Source: an uncultured Lachnospiraceae bacterium (lineage in GTDB: Bacteria; Bacillota; Clostridia; Lachnospirales; Lachnospiraceae). From it: DNA of 6,400 nucleotides. This document shows positions 1 to 6,044 of the stretch, in pieces. Both the position numbers and the translations under genes were made by a program. The notes under the pieces are model-generated. The model searched no databases and had not been told where the DNA came from. It worked only from the letters and a program-made list of their open reading frames with translations. The stretch spans positions 603 through 7,002 of the forward strand of contig CAJTLD010000130.1 of NCBI GenBank assembly GCA_910577065.1, written 5' to 3'. The number at the start of each line of letters is the position of its first letter. Within the stretch, counting starts at the first letter, position 1.

Positions 1-295
1 CGGAAAGGGGCGTCTTCTTCTTCGCGTCATACAAGCTAAAAAGCCCGGAAGCTGCGCCGGACGCGCCTTTCTTTTGCGCCGTAACGGTAATATAGCCATG
101 GTTCGGCGCTTTGTACTTGATCCAGGTATATTCCTGCGTATGCGAAAAATCATCTTCCTGCGCTATCACAACCGTCTTTTTCTTGTTAAAATTTCCTGTG
201 GCTGCCGACGCTTCCACTGGGCAAAAAACAGCAAACAGCAAAACGGCGCACAAGGCCAGGCTGATTTTGCCGGCAAAATCTTTGAAATATCTCAT
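1..295 (-). CDS. Secreted PPC-like protein, C-terminus outside window
   Basis: Partial gene: 98 codons are visible and it runs off the left edge. The ATG at 295-293 follows AGGAGG (303-308) at a 7-nt spacing, which fixes the start. Residues 1-31 form a signal peptide: MRYFKDFAGK, then a hydrophobic stretch from ISLALCAV to FAVFC, ending in an ASA cleavage motif. The mature start is ATGNFNKKK, followed by EYTWIKYKAPNHGYITVTAQ. This W-x-K/R-[FY] then G-x-[IL]-T-[VI] pattern is the same strand pattern seen in both domains of the neighbouring 292-residue protein, so the two are likely paralogues or domain relatives. It lies 11 bp after that gene and its ribosome binding site overlaps that gene's stop, so the two are co-transcribed and probably translationally coupled. 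The fold assignment (pre-peptidase C-terminal-like beta-sandwich) is an inference from pattern. Ligand and function are unknown, and further domains may lie beyond the edge. Confidence 0.8.
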   Translation of the reverse strand, partial: MRYFKDFAGKISLALCAVLLFAVFCPVEASAATGNFNKKKTVVIAQEDDFSHTQEYTWIKYKAPNHGYITVTAQKKGASGAASGLFSLYDAKKKTPLS

Positions 296-306
296 ATGCG
301 ATCCTC

Positions 307-1185
307 CTAAATCATGTTCCACTTCACGGTATATTCTCCGGAGGAAGCTTTATTAAAACGTTCTACCCTGATATAATATACGCCGCGCTTTAAGTTATAT
401 TTCTTCTTGCTGCCGGGCGCTTTAAGAAAATATGTCATTTTGTACTGAATCTGGTTTCTGGATAATATCCCGAAAGCATTCTTTGTAAACATAGTTCCCG
501 TACTGTCGCAAAACGTCACCCGGATCCCGTCGGCCACGTTTGTGCCGTTCCATCCATTTGTTTTTGCAGAGCAGGTTATTTCTATTTTTTTGCTTTTTGT
601 CAGATTTATCTTATACCAGTCCGCCGTTTTGTCCCCGGCAACCACTACGCCCTTCACTGTTTTGCCATGCGCCAGCAGTTTTGCTTTTTTAAAGGTTTTT
701 CCTGCATTCTTTTTGATAGAAGATACGGCTGCCCGCAGCTTAACTCCCCCGGAACTTTCCACCCTGAAATAATACGCCGAACCTGCTTTTACGCCATAAG
801 TTACCGTACGCCTGGCTTCATTCCCGGCAGTTTCATAACGGTCAGCCGTATTGTCGATCACTTTTTTGGATGCATTGCATAATACAATGTTGCCATACGT
901 ATCTTTGGCTACAGAAGACGCGTTGGACGCCGCAATGGTAATGGAACCCGTTTTTTTCGGCTGAAAACGGATCCAGTGAAATTCTTTGTTCTTAGAAGCC
1001 TGCCTGCAGGCATCGTCTGTAATCGTAATCTCGGTTATCCCCGTACCGCCAAAAGAGTACTCCGCTGATTTAGCTTCATCCGGAATAACCGCTATTATAG
1101 AAAACAGCGTCGCCGCTGCCAGAATAAGGCTTACCGCTTTGCACGACAAAAGGCTCCTCTTCCGTTTCTTTTTTCTTTCTTCCAT
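307..1185 (-). CDS. Secreted protein with two tandem PPC-like beta-sandwich domains
   Basis: 292 residues from the ATG at 1185-1183. That start gives a classical signal peptide: a basic stretch EERKKKRKR, a hydrophobic core around AVSLILAAATLFSIIAVI, and probable cleavage after residue 41 (AKSA). AAGGA lies 9 nt upstream. An in-frame ATG at 1224 would add 13 residues, but it sits only a few bases after the predicted transcription start, so I reject it. The mature part shows two repeats. Domain 1 (about 42-155) has HWIRFQPKKTGSITI and later YYFRVESSG. Domain 2 (about 162-292) has DWYKINLTKSKKIEITC and later GVYYIRVERFNKASSGEYTV. The alternation of W-[IY]-[RK]-[FI], G/K-x-I-x-I and YY-[FI]-R-V matches bacterial pre-peptidase C-terminal (PPC) type beta-sandwiches, which are usually accessory domains of exported proteins. 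No catalytic domain, sorting motif or LPxTG is visible. The mature protein is Lys-rich. It heads an operon with the gene at 1-295. Function unknown; an envelope or extracellular binding role is inference. Confidence 0.85.
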   Translation of the reverse strand: MEERKKKRKRSLLSCKAVSLILAAATLFSIIAVIPDEAKSAEYSFGGTGITEITITDDACRQASKNKEFHWIRFQPKKTGSITIAASNASSVAKDTYGNIVLCNASKKVIDNTADRYETAGNEARRTVTYGVKAGSAYYFRVESSGGVKLRAAVSSIKKNAGKTFKKAKLLAHGKTVKGVVVAGDKTADWYKINLTKSKKIEITCSAKTNGWNGTNVADGIRVTFCDSTGTMFTKNAFGILSRNQIQYKMTYFLKAPGSKKKYNLKRGVYYIRVERFNKASSGEYTVKWNMI

Positions 1186-1234
1186 ATCCCACGATCCTTT
1201 CCACATAGGTTTGCAACCATTCATTTACTCCCCT

Positions 1235-1262
1235 ATTGTATCATATCGGCAGGATTTTTCAA
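1235..1262 (-). promoter_or_regulatory. Extended -10 promoter for the secreted-protein operon
   Basis: On the minus strand, TTGAAA (1257-1262) is separated by 16 bp from TACAAT (1235-1240), and a TG lies one base upstream of the -10 box (TGATACAAT). Each hexamer differs from the sigma-A consensus by one base. It occupies the gap directly after the pheT stop. Transcription should start near 1228, which puts the upstream ATG at 1224 almost at the RNA 5' end and favours the start at 1185. No terminator hairpin is visible between pheT and this promoter, so some read-through from pheT is possible. Confidence 0.65.
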
Positions 1263-1265
1263 CCG

Positions 1266-3686
1266 CTACTTTCTAAGCTCAATCCCCATATGTTCAAGCG
1301 CCTTTAAAATCCGTTCCATTGCGCCCGTAATATCCGCTTCTTCCAGATTTTTCTCCTTCCCGCGGAATGTCAGGGAATATGCAAGCGATTTAAACCCGGG
1401 CTTAATCTGGCTGCCCTCATAAATATCAAACAGCGCGTAGCGTTCCAGGTAAGCGCCTCCTTTTGCGTCGAACACCTTCTCGATATCCCCCGCCAGAATC
1501 TCCTTTGGCACAACCATGCTGATATCGCGGTTTGACGCCGGGAACTTCGCGATTCCCCGGTACTTACGTCCAAAATCCGCAGCCGCCGTAATTTCCGGCA
1601 TATCCAGTACCGCCACATACACGCGGTCCTTTATCGAATAATTTGCCGCCACAAGCGGATGGACTTCCCCGAGATAGCCTACGGCCGTCCCTTTATAAAA
1701 AATATCCGCCTGCCGTCCCGGATGCAGATACGGCCTTCCCGCGCCCGGATTGTATTCCGGCTTTTCAAACATGCCGGTTTTGGCAAAAAATTCCTCCACG
1801 ACGCCCTTTAGCGTAAAGAAATCCCCTTCCCCGTACATGCCAAGCGTAAACTGCATCCGCTCGATGGGCAGTTCTGTTACCGGAACCTGATTGGGCAGGT
1901 AAATATTGCCCAGCTCATACAGACGCACGTCCTGATTCCTGCGGTTATAATTCGTAGACAAAGACGTCAGCATTCCGTTTAACGGCGTCGTGCGCATAAT
2001 ACTGAAATCCTCGCCCAGCGGGTTTAAAATCGTCACGGCATCGCGAAGCTTAGAATCCGCCGGAATGCACAGCTTATCAAACACCTTCGGGCTTTCAAAG
2101 GAATAGCACATTCCCTGGGAAAACCCGCAGTACTCCGCCACGTCCCTTGCAATCTGCTCAATCCGAAGCTTAAGAGACAGCTTCCCCGTCGTCGCTTCCC
2201 CGTCCGGCAGCGTCGTGGGGATATTGTCATAGCCGAAAAACCGCGCCGCCTCTTCGGCAATGTCCGCGCCGCACTCCAGATCCTGCCGCCAGGACGGCAC
2301 GAGAATCTCATTCGTCTCTTTGTCATACGAAAGTTCCAGCCGTTCAAAATAAGAAAGCATATCCTCCGCCGCAATCTGCGTCCCCAAAAGCCGATTGTAC
2401 TTCTCCGGTTCAAACGGAATACGCCTGCCTTCTTTTTTGACCGGATACACGTCGACTGCGCCGCCGATCACCTCGCCTGCGCCCAGTTCTTCAACCAGCT
2501 GGCAGGCGCGGTTCATCGCTTCCATCGCGTTGTTCGGATCCAGCCCCTTTTCAAATACGGAAGACGCATCGGTGCGCAGCCCGATCTTTTTACTGGACAG
2601 ACGGATATTTGTGCCGTCAAAGCAGGCCGCTTCAAACAGCATGCATTTCACGCTGTCGGTAATCATGGAATTTTCGCCGCCCATAATGCCGGCAATCCCG
2701 ACCGGTTTTTCGGCGTCGCAGATCATCAGCACGCTGTCGTCTAACTTCCGCTCCTGCCCGTCTAAGGTCACAAACGTTTCGTCCTTTGACGCGCGCCTTA
2801 CGATAATCTCTTTTCCGGCAATCGTATCCAGATCATACGCATGCATCGGCTGGCCGTATTCCGCCATAACATAGTTTGTAATATCGACCAGGTTGTTGAT
2901 TGGGCGGATGCCCTGCGCGGCCAGGCGGCGCTGCATCCACTTCGGGGACGGGGCAATTTTGATATTTTTGACCGCCCTCGCCACATAGCGGGAACACAAA
3001 TCCGCATCCTTTACCGTCACCTTGATATAATCGTTCACATCCTCGCCGTTGCCCGTTTCCGTTACCTCCGGCAGCTTCAATTCCCTGCGAAACGTCGCCG
3101 CCGCTTCCCTTGCGATACCGATTACCGAAAAGCAGTCCGCCCGGTTGGAGGTCACCTCGTATTCAAATACGGCGTCATGCAGCCCCAAAAGCCCGACGGC
3201 GTCCGCTCCCACCGGGACGTCCTCTTTAAAAATATAAATCCCCAGTTCCGGCGCTTCCGGATACATCTCGCGGCTTGAGCCGAGTTCTTCAATCGAACAC
3301 ATCATACCGTCGGATTCTATGCCGCGCAGCTTGCCTTTTTTGATTTTTATCCCGCCCGGCGTAACGCTTCCGTCATGGCCGCCTGCGACTCGCCCGCCGG
3401 AAAGCACAACCGGGACTTTGTCCCCTTCCGACACGTTCGGCGCTCCGGTTACAATCTGGATCGCTTCCTCCCGACCGATATCTACCTGGCAGACAATCAG
3501 CTTGTCGGCGTCGGGATGGCGTTCAATTTTTAAAATCTGCCCGACAACGATTTGTTCCAGATCCGCGTCTAATTTCCGATAGCCCTCCACCTTTGTCCCG
3601 GAGAGCGTCATCGCGTCCATATATTCCTGTTCCGTCACGTCAAGCCCCGGAACCATTGCTTTTATCCATTCCAATGAAGTATTCAT
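1266..3686 (-). CDS. pheT: Phenylalanine--tRNA ligase beta subunit
   Basis: 806 residues, the usual length for bacterial PheT. It pairs with PheS in an alpha2-beta2 cytoplasmic enzyme that charges tRNA-Phe with phenylalanine. The beta subunit binds tRNA and edits mischarged Tyr-tRNA-Phe. Visible order: N-terminal MNTSLEWIKAMVPGL; an OB-fold tRNA-binding domain (about 43-150, with the typical TGAPNVSEGDKVPVVLSGG); the SNRADCFSVIGIAREAA linker (180-197); the B3/B4 editing domain (about 230-417) with GQPMHAYDL and GIAGIMGGENS, where His282 and Glu352 are likely equivalents of the Thermus editing-site His and Glu (by motif, not alignment); the B5 domain (about 420-490); a catalytic-like core (about 492-700) with ILNPLGEDFSIMRTTPLNGML and RLYELGNIYL; and the C-terminal FDX-ACB anticodon-binding domain (about 712-806) with KFPASNRDISMVV. 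The ATG at 3686 has AGGAGG (3694-3699) 7 nt upstream. It is 17 bp behind pheS and under the same T-box. No damage seen. Confidence 0.98.
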   Translation of the reverse strand: MNTSLEWIKAMVPGLDVTEQEYMDAMTLSGTKVEGYRKLDADLEQIVVGQILKIERHPDADKLIVCQVDIGREEAIQIVTGAPNVSEGDKVPVVLSGGRVAGGHDGSVTPGGIKIKKGKLRGIESDGMMCSIEELGSSREMYPEAPELGIYIFKEDVPVGADAVGLLGLHDAVFEYEVTSNRADCFSVIGIAREAAATFRRELKLPEVTETGNGEDVNDYIKVTVKDADLCSRYVARAVKNIKIAPSPKWMQRRLAAQGIRPINNLVDITNYVMAEYGQPMHAYDLDTIAGKEIIVRRASKDETFVTLDGQERKLDDSVLMICDAEKPVGIAGIMGGENSMITDSVKCMLFEAACFDGTNIRLSSKKIGLRTDASSVFEKGLDPNNAMEAMNRACQLVEELGAGEVIGGAVDVYPVKKEGRRIPFEPEKYNRLLGTQIAAEDMLSYFERLELSYDKETNEILVPSWRQDLECGADIAEEAARFFGYDNIPTTLPDGEATTGKLSLKLRIEQIARDVAEYCGFSQGMCYSFESPKVFDKLCIPADSKLRDAVTILNPLGEDFSIMRTTPLNGMLTSLSTNYNRRNQDVRLYELGNIYLPNQVPVTELPIERMQFTLGMYGEGDFFTLKGVVEEFFAKTGMFEKPEYNPGAGRPYLHPGRQADIFYKGTAVGYLGEVHPLVAANYSIKDRVYVAVLDMPEITAAADFGRKYRGIAKFPASNRDISMVVPKEILAGDIEKVFDAKGGAYLERYALFDIYEGSQIKPGFKSLAYSLTFRGKEKNLEEADITGAMERILKALEHMGIELRK

Positions 3687-3703
3687 CTTACATCCTCCTG
3701 ACC

Positions 3704-4723
3704 TTAGAATTGTTTTAAGAACCTGCTGTCGTTTTCATAAAGCAGGCGCATATCGTCAATTTCGTATTTTAAGAGCGCAATCCGCTCTAAGCCCACGCCA
3801 AACGCAAACCCGGAATACCGTTCCGGATCAATCCCGCTCATCTTAAGCACCTTCGGGTGCACCATGCCGCAGCCTAAAATCTCGATCCAGCCGCTGCCCT
3901 TGCAGAACCGGCACCCCTTGCCGCCGCATTTAAAACAGGTCATATCCACTTCCGCGCTCGGCTCCGTAAACGGGAAATGGTGCGGGCGGAATTTTACCTT
4001 CGTGTCCGCCCCAAAGAGTTCCCGGACAAATTCCTCCAGCGTGCCTTTTAAATCCGCAAACGTAATGTGCTGATCCACCACCAGCCCTTCGATCTGGTGG
4101 AAGGAAGGCGAATGCGTCGCATCCACCTCGTCCGAACGGAATACGCGTCCCGGCGCAATCACGCGAATCGGAAGCTTTCCCTGTTCCATCACGCGCACCT
4201 GCACGGGCGAGGTCTGCGTGCGCAGTACGATTTCGTTGTTGATATAAAACGTATCCTGCTCGTCCTTTGCCGGATGGTTCGCCGGAATATTGAGCGCTTC
4301 AAAATTGTAGTAATCCAGTTCTACCTCCGGGCCTTCCACTACTTCGTAGCCCATCCCGATAAAAATACGCTCCACCTCTTCCAATGCAATCGTATTCGGA
4401 TGCCTGTGGCCGACCCGGTTTTTTTTGGCCGGAAGCGTTACGTCAATCACTTCGTCTAAAAGGCGCCGCTCCAGTTCCTTCGCTTCAAGCGCCGACTTCG
4501 CCTCCTCTAATTTCTGCTCAATCTCGGCGCGCACTTCATTCACCAGCTGCCCGAACGCCGGACGCTCCTCCGGAAGCAGATCCTTCATGGATTTCATAAC
4601 GGCCGTCAGTTCGCCCTTCTTGCCAAGGACTGCCACCCGCACGTCGTTTAGCTTGGTCAGGCTGTCGGACGCAATCATCTTCTGGATGGCTTCGTTTTTG
4701 ATTTTCTGCAATTTTTCTTTCAT
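3704..4723 (-). CDS. pheS: Phenylalanine--tRNA ligase alpha subunit
   Basis: 339 residues, the normal length for bacterial PheS, the catalytic class II subunit that makes Phe-adenylate and transfers Phe to tRNA-Phe. The N-terminal roughly 90 residues form the charged helical coiled-coil arm that contacts tRNA. The catalytic core follows: HPNTIALEEVERIFIGMGYEV (motif 1 region), motif 2 GRVFRSDEVDATHSP to FHQIEG (192-213), the Phe-pocket segment FRPHHFPFTEPSAEVD, and motif 3 GFAFGVGLER (305-314). Ala307 in GFAFG corresponds to the E. coli Ala294 that sets side-chain size. Four cysteines (263, 266, 271, 274; CFKC-x4-CRFC) form a metal-knuckle-like cluster, seen in many Firmicutes PheS. The start is ATG at 4723-4721 with AAGGAG (4731-4736) at a 7-nt spacing. 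The frame stays open upstream to 4891 but runs back into the T-box leader, so those ATGs are rejected. The gene is first in pheST and is controlled by tRNA-Phe through the leader. Confidence 0.98.
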   Translation of the reverse strand: MKEKLQKIKNEAIQKMIASDSLTKLNDVRVAVLGKKGELTAVMKSMKDLLPEERPAFGQLVNEVRAEIEQKLEEAKSALEAKELERRLLDEVIDVTLPAKKNRVGHRHPNTIALEEVERIFIGMGYEVVEGPEVELDYYNFEALNIPANHPAKDEQDTFYINNEIVLRTQTSPVQVRVMEQGKLPIRVIAPGRVFRSDEVDATHSPSFHQIEGLVVDQHITFADLKGTLEEFVRELFGADTKVKFRPHHFPFTEPSAEVDMTCFKCGGKGCRFCKGSGWIEILGCGMVHPKVLKMSGIDPERYSGFAFGVGLERIALLKYEIDDMRLLYENDSRFLKQF

Positions 4724-4790
4724 AACATATCTCCTTTTTCTTTTTCTCTGCAAAAAAGCAGAATGTTCGCTTTTTATGGATATAAAATAT

Positions 4791-4832
4791 AAAAGGAGCC
4801 ATCCGTCCCTGGTTCTAGGGACGGATAACTCC
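4791..4832 (-). terminator. T-box-controlled intrinsic terminator
   Basis: The 5' arm (4832-4817) pairs with the 3' arm (4810-4795) over 16 positions, including two G-T wobbles, around a 6-nt loop (4811-4816). The core is ATCCGTCCCT with AGGGACGGAT. Four T residues and an AT-rich run follow on the minus strand. The upper arm includes the GGAG end of the T-box segment, so forming the terminator and forming the antiterminator are mutually exclusive. This is the off state, expected when charged tRNA-Phe is abundant. Confidence 0.92.
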
Positions 4833-5061
4833 GTGATACCACCCTGGTTCCCGGAAAAATTCCGGGCGCTCATTCTATGCGTAACGTGCACAAAACGTTA
4901 TGGGCTACCATAAAAATCCGTTCACCCATACTGCTCCGGTGCGAATATTCGGCGTTCCCCTTACATGAAAAAGCTTACAGCCGGCGGCTTTTTCTCTCTG
5001 CTATGTGTGAGGAGGCTTACTGGACACCTTCCTTGCATGTTCCTGTATTGTATTCATCGCT
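4795..5061 (-). ncRNA. T-box riboswitch leader of pheST (tRNA-Phe sensing)
   Basis: The leader RNA senses uncharged tRNA-Phe and controls read-through into pheS. In order on the minus strand, the Stem I elements are: an AGTA motif (CCAGTAAG, near 5018-5025), an AG-rich bulge (AGCAGAGA) before an 8-bp stem GAAAAAGC/GCTTTTTC (4987-4994 with 4967-4974), and a GCTG in its 12-nt loop that fits the GNUG distal-loop motif. The returning strand carries the likely specifier TTC (4943-4945), a Phe codon followed by a purine. A 6-bp stem TAACGT/ACGTTA (4882-4900) fits Stem III. A 7-bp hairpin (4850-4866) comes next. The T-box itself, AACCAGGGTGGTATCACGG, spans 4831-4849. Its TGGT would pair with an ACCA tRNA end, matching the A73 discriminator of tRNA-Phe. 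The antiterminator pairs T-box AGGG and ACGGA with TCCGTCCCT, the same bases used by the terminator. The leader's 5' end is inferred from the promoter. Confidence 0.93.
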
Positions 5062-5067
5062 TGGTTT

Positions 5068-5096
5068 ATAGTAGCATAGCTTTTGGAGAAATGCAA
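5068..5096 (-). promoter_or_regulatory. Promoter of the pheST leader
   Basis: On the minus strand, TTGCAT (5091-5096) is 17 bp from TACTAT (5068-5073), with a TG one base upstream of the -10 box (TGCTACTAT). Each hexamer matches the sigma-A consensus at four of six positions, and the extended -10 compensates. Transcription would begin near 5061, giving a leader of about 340 nt before the pheS ATG, a normal size for a T-box leader. It starts only about 20 bp after the end of the broken RloB-like gene. Confidence 0.55.
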
Positions 5097-5114
5097 GAAT
5101 GAAATGCAGAAATT

Positions 5115-5400
5115 TCACATCGGGAGCATTTGCATAATCTTCTGTAAAAGCAAATATACCGTAGTCGCAAAATACGCCGGACAAAGATCTTGTTTTTCCA
5201 GATGCAGCGCATCCGCCCGCCGAATTGCTTCTCTTACATTTTCATCACTATAATCCATAAAAGAAATATGCTTTTTATCTTTTAAAGGCGCACCCAATTC
5301 CTTGAGCCTGATTTGGAAATGATTTGTTTTTTCATAAGGATGCGCCTCGTTTACTGCAAATGCGCAGTCTTCTTTTGTCGGATCTTGGACGTACTTTACT
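5115..5400 (-). pseudogene. RloB-like protein, C-terminal fragment
   Basis: This frame ends in TGA at 5117-5115. From about residue KYVQDPTKEDCAFAVNEAHP onward it reads as a coherent protein: HPYEKTNHFQIRLKELG, then KDKKHISFMDYSDENVREAI, then ALHLEKQDLCPAYFATTVYL. It is in a different frame from the N-terminal piece that starts at 5640. Reading this frame farther upstream (to 5471) only gives the out-of-frame shadow of that piece, so the homologous part begins near 5395-5400. The segment resembles the C-terminus of RloB/AbiLii-type proteins (from memory of the family, not a search). It has no start codon or ribosome binding site of its own and would not be translated as an independent gene. 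Taken with 5332-5640 it is the second half of a broken gene. The 3' end lies about 20 bp before the pheST promoter, with no convincing terminator between. Confidence 0.6.
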
Positions 5401-5640
5401 GAGCATCTTCTGCTGATCCGGTGTTCTGTATTTGGGAACAGTGAATACCGCATCCTCCGCAACTGAAACAAATTGAATTTTTGTCTTTATTTCACTATAA
5501 ATTTCGGATATCCGAGCAAAATATTCTTCTTCCGTAACACTGCCTTCCAATGCAAGAAAGATTATTTTACTACTCACCGGCCTGACGGGGCGATACGGCC
5601 TTTCTACGGAAAACGGGATCCTACTTTTCATAAGCGGCAT
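5332..5640 (-). pseudogene. RloB-like protein, N-terminal fragment (frame lost near 5390)
   Basis: The start ATG at 5640-5638 overlaps the stop TAA of the ATPase fragment by one base (TAATG). GGGAGGTG (5646-5653) supplies the ribosome binding site, so it was translationally coupled. The N-terminus is basic (KSRIPFSVERPYRPVRP), then KIIFLALEGSVTEEEYFARI matches the RloB-family signature of a hydrophobic strand, E-G, then T-E-x-x-Y-F. IQFVSVAEDAVFTVPKYRTP follows. After about residue 85 (MLSKVRP) the frame gives only a basic tail before a stop at 5332, while the adjacent frame carries the real-looking C-terminus. RloB-type proteins are usually well over 200 residues. The two pieces here add up to about 180, and the acidic central motifs are not seen, so an internal deletion that also changed frame is the likely cause. 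By family knowledge such proteins are the putative effectors of AbiL-like defence, paired with an AAA ATPase. Confidence 0.6.
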
Positions 5641-5984
5641 TAAAACACCTCCCTAATCATCGGAACTGCGCCAAATCTGCCGCTTAAATAAGCTTTTAAT
5701 GTATCTTGCCCTTCTTTTATCTGAAAATCCGAAAACGGCTTTAAAACCGATTCCCCCAATCCGTTTTTTTCGATAAACCAAATTTCGTCCTGTCGAAAAT
5801 CGCGCAGATTAATTAAATTGACATCATGTGCCGTAAAAATAATCTGACTGTCTCCGTCTTCTGCATGAAATGCAAATTCTCTCAGCAAAAACTGGGATAG
5901 TTTTGTATGCAGGCTCCTGTCAATCTCGTCAACAAAATATACGCATGCATTTTTACCGACTGTAAAAAGCATAGGGAGCAAATC
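5640..5984 (-). pseudogene. AAA ATPase (AbiLi/RloA-like), C-terminal fragment with Walker B
   Basis: The frame reads DLLPMLFTVG, then ACVYFVDEIDRSLHTKLSQF (Walker B: four hydrophobic residues then DE, and the D-R-S-L-H signature), then SQIIFTAHDVNLINL (H-loop/switch region), and ends LSGRFGAVPMIREVF. This is the C-terminal part of an AAA15/AAA21-type SMC-like ATPase of the kind found in phage-defence pairs. Walker A and the signature region are absent. A TTG at 5981-5979 with GGAGG just upstream could serve as a start, but the residues before it (DLLP) look like the interior of the family's conserved segment, so I treat it as a broken end. The stop codon overlaps the start of the RloB-like gene, so the operon layout is preserved. 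Without Walker A it cannot bind ATP as an intact family member would. The N-terminus is found separately at 6042-6179. Confidence 0.75.
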
Positions 5985-5985
5985 A

Positions 5986-6044
5986 CTCCTCCTTATAGTG
6001 ACAGTTTTATTATTTCATCTGTCTACCATAAGGGGAGCATATCA
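5986..6044 (-). mobile_element. About 59-bp insert with inverted arms interrupting the ATPase, possible IS-end remnant
   Basis: Between the two ATPase pieces lies a segment whose halves are near-perfect inverted repeats: CTCCCCTTATGGTAGACAG (6037-6019) and CTGTCACTATAAGGAGGAG (6004-5986), around a 14-nt AT-rich centre. Its outer edge, TGATATGCTCCCCTTATG (6044-6027), recurs in shorter form as TGATTTGCTCCCTATG (5985-5970), so the insert is also bracketed by imperfect direct repeats. The TG terminus and the AAGGAGGAG at the inner end resemble the end of a clostridial IS3-like element with its transposase ribosome binding site. That identity is from memory and uncertain. No transposase frame remains. 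A small non-autonomous palindromic element is the alternative. Confidence 0.4.

Noticed and set aside
74..356. Plus-strand open frames opposite the secreted-protein genes
   Set aside because: Antisense to clear signal-peptide proteins on the minus strand; no coding signature.
1225..1265. Terminator after pheT
   Set aside because: No hairpin with a T-run is present; the stretch is better explained as a promoter.
2395..3278. Plus-strand open frames opposite pheT (2395-2874, 2841-3278)
   Set aside because: Antisense shadows of a strongly conserved gene; no ribosome binding site and no recognisable protein.
4724..4891. In-frame upstream extension of pheS by 56 residues
   Set aside because: It translates through the terminator and T-box of the leader, lacks a ribosome binding site and is not part of PheS. 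The ATG at 4723 has a good AAGGAG and gives the family length.
4067..4913. Plus-strand open frames opposite pheS and its leader
   Set aside because: They mirror the pheS reading frame, and one runs through the T-box; no independent support.
4967..4974. TTTTTC in the leader as an alternative Phe specifier
   Set aside because: These bases are the 3' arm of the perfect 8-bp distal Stem I hairpin, so they are not in the specifier loop.
5085..5114. Possible terminator after the RloB-like gene (GAAAT/ATTTC pairing)
   Set aside because: Only a 5-bp A/T-rich stem without a T-run; too weak to call.
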